DNA of 64,000 nucleotides from Mesorhabditis belari (Eukaryota; Nematoda; Chromadorea; Rhabditida; Rhabditidae), in assembly GCA_958450365.1 (NCBI GenBank), contig CAUEEP010000489.1, positions 41,555 through 105,554 on the forward strand, given 5' to 3'. Below are positions 35,701-47,700 of the stretch, one piece after another. The position numbers were made by a program, and so were the translations under genes. The first letter of the stretch is position 1. Each line of letters begins with the position of its first letter. The notes below the pieces were generated by a model. That model saw only the letters and a list, made by a program, of their open reading frames with translations. It was not told the origin of the DNA and ran no database searches.

Positions 35701-38700
35701 CCAGGATCAGTTGGCCGTCAGTTGGTCCAGGATCAGTTGACCGTCAGTTGACCCAGGATCAGTTGACCGTCAGTTGCCCAGGATCAGTTGGCCGTCAGTT
35801 GGCCCAGGGGCAGTTGACCCAGAGTCAGTTGGCGGTGAGTTGACCCAGGATCAGCTGGCCAGGTCAAGCCAGGCTTAGCCTGTGGCCTGATCCTAGTCAA
35901 ATTCAAAATGGATCTGGGATTTGGCCTGTACTGGTTCTTTTCTGGTTCTAGGTCTAACCCTAACCCCGGGTCTAGTTCAGTTCAGGTCTAGCCCTAGACC
36001 TGAACTGCTCATTTCAGAGGGATTTAATAAGAGAATTCAGCTAGTAGAGTAAATATATAACATGTTAGCGTCACTGTCATGCTCTTTTTAGATATATCTG
36101 TTACGACAGAATCCGACCACACGACAGGATCAGTTTCAGCCGTCAGAATCCGACCACAAGACAATTTATGATCGGATTCTGACGACAGAAACCGATTCTG
36201 TGGTGTTCTGTCGATTCTGTCGTAAAGTATCAACTATTTGTTTGATTACTGCTTACAAAACTAATCTATTTTATCAAAATAAACTTATAGTTACTTGTAG
36301 ACTTTCAGAATTTTTCAGAATTTCTCTAGATTCCTCTTTAAAAACCCACCAAATGAGAGCAATTCTGGGATACTCGTCACATACGGTGAACACAAATAAA
36401 TGATGTGTTTCCCCGTGCATGAAAGCATCATTTGTCCCTTTAATTTCAAATGTTGTCCACTTGCTTCAGTCTGACTGTGATCACTGTCGAAGACGCTAAA
36501 AATTAAAAAATGAATTGGTGGAAAAGTGTCCAGCCGATACAGATTGACTCATGCATGAAAAGATTTGAAAAATTTTTTAAATAGAACTTTTTAGGGGTTG
36601 AGTTTAAGCGTAAGTTGGATGAAAAAGGCAGAAACGAATGCAAAAAAGAAGCAACTAAAGCTTTAAGGACACACTAGAGTACAATAGATAGCTATGCTAG
36701 CTATTCTAACTAGCTATGATAGCTATTCTAACTGCTTATTGCTCGCAAACTTTTCCTTTAAGCTTAGGCTTAGGTTAGGTAACTAGTTCAGCTACCTGAC
36801 TTGCCGTACTTTGTGCTCGAAGTGTTTAAACACCTCATTTCTAGTGCGCTTAGTTGTTCACTTCTTTTACGGCAATTTTGTGATGCTATAAAGGATGTGT
36901 TAGGCATTCAACTTACCTCATATAGGTAAGTTAAATGAAAATACAGAAACTAATGCAAAAAAGAAGTAACGAAAGCTTTAAAGGGGGAGTATAACGGCCG
37001 GATGACCATAAAAATTTTTTTGACGGCAACCACTTGTTTTTTATTTTAATATCGCTGATTTTATTATAAAAAGAATAAAAATAACCCGGCTAGAGTGATT
37101 TGATGGGTGATGGGACAAATTTGATTTGATTTGATGGTTGAAGACGCTGCAAGGCTCGCATAGTTCATCTACAAGGTAAGTGCAAAAGTAGATTGAACAG
37201 ATTTGATGGCTGAAGACGCTGCAAGGCTCGCGTAGTTCATCTACAAGGTCAGTGCAAAAGTAGATTGAACAGATTTGATGGTTGAAGACGCTGCAAGGCT
37301 CGCATAGTTCATCTACAAGGTAAGTGCAAAAGTAGATTGAACAGATTTGATGGTTGAAGACGCTGCAAGGCTCGCATAGTTCATCTACAAGGTAAGTGCA
37401 AAAGTAGATTGAACAGATTTGATGGTTGGAGACGCTGCAAGGCTCGCGTAGTTCATCTACAAGGTAAGTGCAAAAGTAGATTGAACAGATTTGATGGTTG
37501 GAGACGCTGCAAGGCTCGCTTGGCTCATCTACAAGGCTCATCTACAAGGTAAGTGCGAAAGTAGAGCAAAAGTCAGGCATTATCTTTTCGTTTTGTTTTC
37601 TTTAGACTTTCGCACTTAGACACTTTTGGTTTTTGATGGGTTTACAAATTTTTGGAGATGCTGCAAGGCTTGGAGGAAAACAAGATCGCCACTCATCAGA
37701 CACCTCAGCACAGTCTAGATCGATTGAGTTTTAATTGCAGATAAATTTAAAAACAAAATAAAAAGCACAAAAAACAATAAAAATAAGTTGTTAATCTATA
37801 ATTCTTCCTCTTGTTCACTTTCATCTTCACTTTCAAGTACAGCAGTTCCTCAAATCGGCTTCCTATCTTATCAATTTCCAGCGCATCTTCTGGATCTCCC
37901 TTCTGGAGCCCAGTGACTGGATCTCCTCCACCGTAGGCCGTCTTCAGCGCTTTGATTGACAAAATTAGATCTTTTTTCCATTTGTGGTCAATTGTGTCTT
38001 TTAGAAAACGCATTACTCGAGAGGAACATACTCTAATAGATATCTTAGGGTGTTTTGATGGCCTTTTGCATTATCTAAACATAAAATCTCCATCTGGAAC
38101 ATCTAGAGATCTTAAACATCAAAAGTGTCTAAGTGCGAAAGTCTAAAGAAAACAAAACGAAAAGATAATGCCTGACTTTTGCTCTACTTTCGCACTTACC
38201 TTGCAGACGCGAGCCTTGTAGCCTTGCCTTGCAGCCTTGCCTTGCAGACGCGAGCATTGTAGCCTTGCCTTGCAGACGCGAGCCTTGTAGCCTTGCCTTG
38301 CAGACGCGAGCATTGCAGCCTTGCCTTGCAGACGCGAGCCTTGCAGCCTTGCCTTGCAGACGCGGGCCTTGTAGCCTTGCCTTGCAGACGCGAGCCTTGT
38401 AGCCTTGCCTTGCAGCCTTGCCTTGCAGACGCGAGCCTTGCAGACGCGAGCATTGCAGCCTTGCCTTGCAGACGCGAGCCTTGCAGACGCGAGCCTTGCA
38501 GCCTTGCCTTGCAGACGCGAGCCTTGTAGCCTTGCCTTGCAGCCTTGCCTTGCAGACGCGGGCCTTGTAGCCTTGTCTTGCAGACGCGAGCATTGCAGCC
38601 TTGCCTTGCAGACGCGAGCATTGCAGCGTCTTCAACTTTCAAATCAAATTTGTAAACCCATCAAATCACTCTAGCCGGATGATTTTTATTCTTTTTATAA

Positions 38701-41700
38701 TAAAATCAGCGATATTAAAATAAAAAAACAAGTGGTTGCCGGAAAATTTTTTTTATGGTTACCCGGCCGCGATTAATACCCCCCCTTTAAGGACACACTA
38801 GAGTACAATAGATAGATATTATGATAGCTATTCTAACTGTTCTGGGTCACCCCTAGTTTCTTCAGCTTCAGCAGAAACTTATAGTTGGATCAAAATCAAA
38901 AAGAAAGCTTGTACACGAGTCAATCCGTACCGTTGGAAATTCTCCATTGTTTGTTGTCTTGGCGGACTCCATTCTTTCCTCATTTTTCTCATATACGTCG
39001 GGGTTTCCTCACGATACGGTGGCGGAACTTTCGGCGGTGTACAACCGCGAATCGTTTTTTGGCAAGCAATCCACGAAAAGTCGACTTTTTTCCCATTCTC
39101 TTCCTCTTCTTCAACACAACCATCCTCTTCATTTGACTGAATCGCTTCCATTTCAATTTCTGGCTCTTCTTCCGGGATATCTTCTTCATCCAAGTCAAAA
39201 ATCGCTGATAATTCCCTAGTGCTATCATAAGAAGAGATTGTGATCGATGGGAAACCCGTTGATCCAGCGAAAATCTGTCTTGCTCTTCTTCGTCGACTCC
39301 CATGCCGCGACGAGGCGGCTGAGCTTATCGTGTACTCACAAAAAAACAGAAAATTGTATAGTTTAAAAAGAAATTCGATGAATTGGATATTGGATTTAAT
39401 CAATTTATCACTCCACCTATCACTCATCCCACTCGTGGCACTGATTGCCGTTGCCACGCTATCTCTTTTTTGATCTCCTCCACCCATCGTTCGGCGCAGC
39501 TCAAGTGGAGTTGTTTTAACCTAAAAGATTTGCTTATTATTGTATGCTAAACAGCTGAATAGCTTTAGCATTCAGCTGAATAGCTTTTAGAACTTCATTT
39601 TAAGCATGCTTTGATGATTGAAACTAATATTCCGATCTACAAGTGACCCACAATTTATTTATCTATATGTCATAGCTTAAATTCAGCCGCTAACGAATGA
39701 GGGTATTTCCGGGCATCCAATCAAAAAGTCACCCACACAAAAAATGTTCATAATACATATATTTTATAATAAATTTTTGAAATTAGCTCATTTGGCTCAG
39801 TAGAAAATTTTTTTTGAGCCCCCAAAGTTTAGGTTTTTGAACCTAAACTTTGGGTGGCTATAAAAAATTTTCTACTCAGCCAAAAAACTTGCCTAATAGC
39901 TCATTTTGTAGCCAATTTGATGTAGTTTCTTAAAGTAAAGCCATCTAAAACAATTTTTCGTTAAAAGTAGGAGAAAGAGGGCGAGGAACAAATTCAGGGG
40001 AACTCTCAAATGTGAAAACAGCGACCGAGTTCAACTGAAGTCGTTCCTCGCCCTCTTTCTCCTAGCTTTGAAAAACAAATGTTCAATGTAGCTTTACTTT
40101 AAGAAACTACATCAAATTGGCTACAAAATGAGCTATTAGGCAAGTTTTTTGGCTGAGTAGAACTTCCGGTATTTGTGGGTTAAAAATTCACAAAGATTCA
40201 TCTTTGTTAAGCATCCCCATCCGAGTCTTCTCTGTTATCGATTTTCGTTCGACTGATCGACTGATCACTGATCACGGTCATTTTAAACGAGCACTACTTC
40301 ACTGAACATAGTCACCCCTCAGAAATTGTCAGCTTAGATTGGTACTTGTCGGTTATACATCCACAAAGACTCATCTGGGTCAAGAAGGAAGCAGACAACT
40401 TGTGCGGGGTGATGATGTAGAGTGAAGTAGAGTGCTAGCTGATCGAAAGCTAGCTGATCAAAGGCTGATTGAAAGCTAGCTGATCGAAAGCTAGCTGATC
40501 AAAGGCTGATCGAAGGCTGATCGAAAGCTAGCTAACCAACAAGTACCGATTAAATTGATTAGATAATTGACAACGTTTTAGGAGATATACTTAAGATTTA
40601 TTTGCATAAAAAGCAGAATGATTGACTGAATTCTGGCTAATCTAGACGCTCTGAATTTCGCTGAATAATTGTGGGTCACCCTGTACAAATTTTCCTACAA
40701 TTTTTGATATACTTTAGTTATTAGAAATCCTAATGACATTTCCCAATAGACGCGAGAATTTTCGGTGTCAATGTCAATAGGTGTTCAACGAAAAAGGTGC
40801 TATATCTTTTCGAATTTCACTTGAATTCGTCTTTTCTTTTCGTCTTTCATTTCAATTGATAGAAAAATGAAAAATTCCCATTAATTTATCTAAAAATCAA
40901 AAAGTTTAGAGTGGGAAAATAAGGCAATTTCTTTGCACTCCTATTGACGTTTACATTTAGAATTTCCCCGTCTTTTTATTCACCGAATAACTCTATAAAT
41001 CTAATTCCAAACCTGAAGCACAAAAACGGCATTGATAAAATTGCAAATCGAGTCGAATTCGAGCGGGATTTGTGGCCGAGAAATCTCGAAAATTCTCATC
41101 AATGGAGTGCCCGGTTCGAGCATTTCTTTAGGCACAAAGTTGCTAAATAAATTGCTAAATAAGTTACTTCAGAAATTCAGAAATAGAAAACTCTAGCTAT
41201 TCGTCTTTTAATTCATTTTAAAATCTAATTAGAAAAGGAAATGAAAGCTTTTTAAAGTCTAGTCTAGTCTAACTATTGGGTTGATGGAAAAGTCCTTTCG
41301 GATTTTTTGGGAGAGTACCTTAAATTTGTCGAATTTTGACGTTTTATAGCTCATCCTAAAGCTGAATTCAAGACGGATCGATTGGTAAAAACCGTTTTGA
41401 GATATCTCTTTTCTTAAAGCTTTTACAGCTATTTTAGTAAAGAGCGGCAGAGCCAAAAAAAGCCAAAAAATGGCTGTTTTCACGTTTCGTTAGTTTTCCG
41501 TGCAGAAACCTAGGCTAAAAACATGTGTTTCGTGATCAGCGTCAAAAATAACCCCTAGACACGCATTTTTAGAATCTTAGCAAAAATTTTTTGAGAAATA
41601 TTGTCACCGGTGGAAGTCGAACCAGCGACCCTCAGATCAATAGCCTTTCCGCCGCTTTTCGCGTTTTTTCTTCGTTTTTCTCGTTTTTTTGATGTAGAAG

Positions 41701-44700
41701 GTGTTAGAAGGCTTTCTTCAGGAATGTCGTGTCAATTTGAATCGGAGGAGCACCAGCGACACTTGTTTCGGGTCCATAAACGAAATCGGGTCCATAAACG
41801 TCAGTAATCTCTCGATGAGCCTGTGCGGCATTGAGTTTTCGGTTGAATGTTGCTGGTGTCTATTGCTAAGAATCGGAGGAGCACCAGCGACACCTTTTTT
41901 TTGTATGCATTCAACCGAAGACTCAATGCCGCACAGGCTCATCGAGAGTTTACTGACGTTTATGGAGTTGCTACCCTTGGAGTTACTTGTTGATCGGAAT
42001 CAACCCATTCTTTCCATGACTTCACATTCACGTAGAGACACCATTTTTCGTCACCTGTCACTATTCGATGAATAAATCGACGATCCTGACCTCGGGTTTT
42101 CATGTGCCTATCAAAAAGAAGTTCGGCTACCTCACATCGCTTCCTTCTATTGGCCGGAGAGGTGTGGAACCCAGGATCCGAGTCTTTGCTTTTCCCTTTT
42201 CCCATTTTCCGAAGATGTTTCAAAATCGTGGTATGGTGGCAATTCATTTGCTCAGCGAGTTCCCGACTCGTTTGTCGAGGATCCTCATCAACCAAATCAG
42301 ATACTGATACTGACGTTTATGGACCCGATTTCGTGACCGAACGAACTATCCGGAATTGGTTTCAACGATTATTGTCGAAATATTGTCACCGGTGGGAGTC
42401 GAACCAGCGACCCTCAGATCAATAGCCTTTCCGCCGCTTTTCGCGTTTTTTCTTCGTTTTTCTCGTTTGCCAAGATTCTAAAAATGCGTGTCTAGGGGTT
42501 ATTTTTGACGCTGATCACGAAACACATGTTTTTAGCCTAGGTTTCTGCACGGAAAACTAACGAAACGTGAAAACAGCCATTTTTTGGCTTTTTTGGCTCT
42601 GCCGCCCTTTACTAAAATAGCTGTAAAAGCTTTAAGAAAAGAGATATCTCAAAACGGTTTTTACCAATCGATCCGTCTTGAATTCAGCTTTAGGATGAGC
42701 TATAAAACGTCAAAATTCGACAAATTTAAGGTACTCTCCCAAAAAATCCGAAAGGACTTTTCCACCAACCAAATACTTCTAGTCTAACTAGAAAAAAGAT
42801 CGAGTTTTTAGCTTTCTAAACAAACTTACTACAACTCTCTCCCCACTTGCATCACTTTGCAATCTTGATCGACGACGACATGATACGGGAAAGCGTTTAT
42901 AAAATCCCTTTGACTCAATCGCAGTTTAAAATCGCGTCCAATCGGCGACATTCGACCGGTGGTTCCGATGAGATCCGTCGTTGGAGAACCCTCTTTTTCA
43001 ATTGTCTAAAGATTTCAATTGTCAATTGTCAATTGTCAATTGTCTAAAGATTTCAATTGTCTAAAGATTTCAATTGTCTAAAGATTTAAAAAACAACCTA
43101 CAATACTTGTTACTAAATTTAAGATCTTTTTCAATATATCTACCGTAAATTCTCTAAGACTTTCTCTAGACTATCGTACAGTCGTGTAGTCACAAAGTTT
43201 TGCGTATTTCATTCTATTCAAAGCGCCCTTCATTGCAAAAAAAGTGTCTGTGATATCACAGATAAAAATCGCTGAATTTCAGCTTTTTTTGATACCCAAG
43301 CGCGCATTTTAGCATAAACCAATGCCAAGAAAAAGCTAGACTACGTTCAAAGCTAGACTATGCAGCTAGACTACGCAGCTAGACTACGGTCAAAGCTAGA
43401 CTACGGTCAAAGCTAGACTACGCAGCTAGACTACGTTCAAAGCCAGACTACTCAGCTAGACTACGTTCAAAGCTAGACTATGCAGCTAGACTATGCAGCT
43501 AGACTACGGTCAAAGCTAGACTACGCAGCTAGACTACGCAGCTAGACTACGGTCAAAGCTAGACTACGCAGCTAGACTTCCAAACTAGACTACGCAACAC
43601 TCCGTTATCGAGATAGGGTACTATTACAGTCTTTACGACAATACCTTCAATGATTCCGATTCCTTTACGACTTAACAACTTACAACTTTGACTCGAACCT
43701 TGCTAGTCTTTCTCCACCAAATCTCTCAACATTTTCATACCTTAATCAAAAAAATGACGTGTTCCTCGATTTTCTCTCCAGTTGACATATGAACAGATCG
43801 TTGGGTTCTTCCCGTAATCGACAACGAGATGTCAATGTTGAAAACACGTTTCGCCGCCTCACGAAGCACACCTGGATTCATAAATTTCAACAATTCTGAC
43901 TCCAGAGTTCCAAATGATACTTCAAAACTCAAATTTTCCAGCCCACTTACTCTGGTTCTCTGGCTTTTTGTTCTTGAAATCTTTTCTCTGTGAACCAGTG
44001 GGCTTTCAAATTCAAACATAATCGGTTTACCATTTCAATGAGAGCATATCATCGGCACCTAGTTGAAACTAGAGCAGATCAAAACTTATGCGCCACCAGG
44101 ATTCGAACCTGGGATCTTTCGCCTACCAGTCAACCATTACACCACAAGGCACTTGAATTCGCTTGCTCCAGAGGGACTTAAGTCCAATAATTCGAAAGAG
44201 CAGTCTGTCGCGGCTATGTTTTCAGATCAAAAAACAGCAGATCAAAAACTTTTGCGCCGCCGGGACTCGAACCCGCGACCTTTCGCTTGCTGGGTAACTG
44301 TGCTAACCGCTACACCACAAGGCACCTGATGTCCCATACTCCAAAGGGACTTAACTCCATTTATAATTCGAAATGCCAGTTTGCCGCGGGTATGTTTTTC
44401 GGGAAACGGCTGAATTAACCCGGTAAAGACCGGATAGATTCTGATGCTGAATGGCCAAGTGGTTAGCGCTCTTGCACCGAGTCCCATGGCTCAAGGGTTC
44501 GACTCCGCCACCGGCCAGACATCTCACTTTTTTACCAAAAGCTCAAATATCATAGATATAATCTTTTAAGCAAAAAGGAACCCAAAAAAAGAGTTAAGTA
44601 CCTTTCACAATCGGGTAGAGACCCGGTCGACCAGTGTAATAATGCAATGTGATACTCCCATCCGTGTTCTCTTCACACCTAGAAAGAAACCTTTATTGAA

Positions 44701-47700
44701 GACCGAAAACCCCGCCTAACAGCTGGTTTTTCTAGCAGGGTGTTTCTCTCGCCATGGTGCAGTCAGGAGGGTGCTTTTCTAGAGCCCACGAGGTCCGGGT
44801 TCGACTCCCCGCCGTGTCTTGACTTTTGCTTTTTAAAAAAACGAAATATGAGATGGAAAACTAGATAAAATTCTAAGCCCTAACAAATTAAAAGCTATGT
44901 TTTTAAAAACTAAGTCAAAGCCTTGTTCTTTCAGATGATTAGATGTCAAAATATGTATGGAGATACGTGTCTTCACTTGGCTTGTTATGCCGGTCGTTTT
45001 GATGCCGCCAAGCGACTTATTCATTCCGCCGGGAGTCAACTGTTGACAATGGTTTATTTCAAATACATTTACGAATACTTTGATCTACAGGGTGCGTCAT
45101 AATTATTGCAACAAGATACTCAAGGCATTGCACACCAAGAAGTTTCACTGGAAGAAGATTTTTAAACAGAAATAGGCTTTATTTAACAGTAGCAAGTAAG
45201 GAAACAAGAGATCATTCGATATGATCGCCTTTTGCCTTGATAACAGCCCTTAATCGGTTCGGATATGTCTCCACTGCGGCCTGAATGTCATCTTGAGGAG
45301 TCGCCTTCCATCCTTTGGTTTTGATCAAGGTTTTAACTTTGGTTTTGACTTCTTCAAGGTCAAAGAGCAGACATTAGCCTCTAAGATTGCCCAGATGGAA
45401 AAGTCCATCAAATTGAGATCCGGTGAGTTTGGAGGCCATTCATCCTTGGTGATCACTGAGGGAAAGTTGGCCACACACCAGTCCTGAACCGTCTTCTTCG
45501 TGTGAGCGGGAGCTCCATCTTGCATGAAGGTCCAATTTTGATTGTTATTGGCTTTACACGCCCATGACATCACATTCTTGACATCACAAACGGTCTTTGA
45601 ACTCTTGTTGCAATAATTATGACGCACCCTGTACTATGTAAATTAGCCAACGAGAAGTCGAGAACTAGCATAAAGACGAGAAGCTTGCAGACGAACAGAC
45701 GAACAGACGAAATACTTTTCTTTAAATAGTAGATCGTTAACGCTTACCGAAAAGATGGCCCGCGGAGATTCGCCTTGTAGACAACATGATCGATAAAGTA
45801 GTGCAATGAGTCAAGATTGTCAAGGAAACCCTAAATAGAGATTCGATTTCAACTTCTCAAATCCTCCCGCTCCGATCACACCTTTAAATTCGGACTCATC
45901 GCTCTCATCAACTCGTCCCAGCCAATCTCCATAGTGTACTCGATGAGGAAAGCACCGTAAAGCTCCCAAACTTGTTCACGAGACATTTCTAGAATCGATA
46001 TCTTTCAAAGACTCACTTGATAGAATGAATATAAACTAAAGAACAATGAAATATTAGATTTGAAAAGCAGATCATCACTTTTGCCCATCTGTAACTCCCT
46101 TCTCTTTACCGTATTTCTAAATATTAATATTACCATTGTGTAGCCATTGAAAAGAGCTTTCAATTCAAATATCGAAATAAATAGCAAACAAAACATAGAA
46201 AAAACTAATGCCGTTAGCATCACTCGTTTTTGATAAATGAGAGCTGATACTCATCGGCAGTTTCTTTTGCACCACCCTAATAGAAATAGAAAATAACATA
46301 GAAACAACAATATAACAGATCTCTTGTACTTAAGCTGTATTACAGGGTGATCAGAAATAACGTTGCGGCCTAATTTAGTCTATTTTTTTAAAAATCCAAA
46401 AAGATTTTGTAGCAGAAAGAATTTTTTTGATTAACAACATGATATAAAGAGAGCATAAAATCTAGTTTTCTTCAAGGTGGCCACCTTTGGCTTCTGGTTC
46501 AGAGCCTCAAATGCTTGATGAAATTTTCGGCGATGGGCCGCAGCTCAGCCGGAGTGATTCGATCCCATTCAACGTTCGCTTAAGAGCCTCCAAACTTTTG
46601 TGGGGTTTTGCACAAGCCCTTGCCTCCAAAATTGACCAAACACTGTAGTTCAACGAATTGAGATCGCACGAATACGGAGGTCATTCCTGGGCCGAGATGA
46701 AATCCGGGAAGTTTGTCCTACACCAGTCCTGTGTGGATTTGGCTCGATGAGAAAGAGCGGAGTCTTGTTGGAAGGTCCAAAATCCGTTACCGTAAGGCTG
46801 TTGAGCGCATGAGAGCAAAACATCCTCAAGAATCTTTTTTTGGTACACATCCTTATTGATTTTTACCCCAGAATCGATAAACCTTTGGCTCCTGATGCAG
46901 AGCAAAAAATGTATAACACTAATAGTTTAAACTCAAAGAAAACGGAGTTACAGACGCGCGAAAGTGACGCGAAAGTGACGAAGTGACGATCGTTTCTTCA
47001 AATATGATATTTCATTGTCCAGTACTGTACCTCATATTGTAACTCGCGGGTAACTTGGGAAGGTTCCCTGCTTATAGCTTATAGCTTAAAACAGCTTTTA
47101 GCTTATAGCTTGTAGCTTAAATCATCCTATAGCCTATAGCTTATAGCTTAAATCAGCTTATAGCCATAATTTCAAAGGAATCGATCAAGAAACGGCTGAA
47201 AGGAAATAAAAAAAAATAAAGGAATTAAGTTGAGCTTTGAATTTTCCCATGTCTAGTTCGTACTATTATACCAACAATCATTTGAATTGCATCGGAAAGG
47301 TCTTTGTGAAAGTTTTTCTCAACCAAAACTCTCCGTTCGCCTCGAATACGGTAATGATTCATGCAAAAAGTGTCAAAAGAAAGGAAACGGTGCTGAGTGA
47401 CCTCTTTCTCTATGCCATGAAAAATTGTGAGTTACAGACGTTACAGACGTTACAAAGTTACAGACGTTACAGACGTTACAGACGTTACAGACGAGTTACA
47501 GACGTTACGGAGTTACAGACGCAGACGAGTTACAGACGTTACAGAGTTACAGACGAGTTACAGACGAGTTACAGACGTTACAGAGTTACAGACGAGTTAC
47601 AGACGAGTTACAGACGTTACAGACGTTACAGAGTTGCAGACGAGTTACAGACGTTACAGACGTTACAGACGAGTTACAGACGAGTTACAGACGTTACAGA

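Larger units (their letters stand above)
36978..38790. mobile_element. TTAA-flanked foldback transposon with two arm-specific satellites
   Basis: Element 36982-38786 is flanked by TTAA on each side. Inverted arms begin aggggg(a/g)gtat and share accacttgttttttatttta, tatcgctgattttattataa and ctagagtgatttgatggg. An inner arm pair (37545-37640 and 38110-38200) shares gcattatcttttcgttttgt. Between outer and inner arm parts, the left arm holds a 72-bp array and the right arm an unrelated-period array. A paralogous empty site ctttaaggacacactag at 36661 proves the TTAA duplication. Lies in the cyclase intron 38930-36496. Confidence 0.85.

Noticed and set aside
37041..37541. 166-residue repetitive frame on the minus strand
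   Set aside because: 72-bp satellite with a period divisible by 3; no evidence of translation.
38129..38642. Open frames of 148-168 residues ([16 protein letters not shown])
   Set aside because: By-product of the satellite in the right arm of the foldback element; several frames and both strands are equally open.
38879..39487. A separate acidic-protein gene
   Set aside because: Its upstream part ([10 protein letters not shown]) follows an acceptor in phase with the cyclase exon at 41013, and its donor at 38931 is in phase with exon 36495, so it belongs to the cyclase.
44089..44330. Functional tRNA genes
   Set aside because: A and B boxes are good but anticodon stems do not form and acceptor stems are incomplete.
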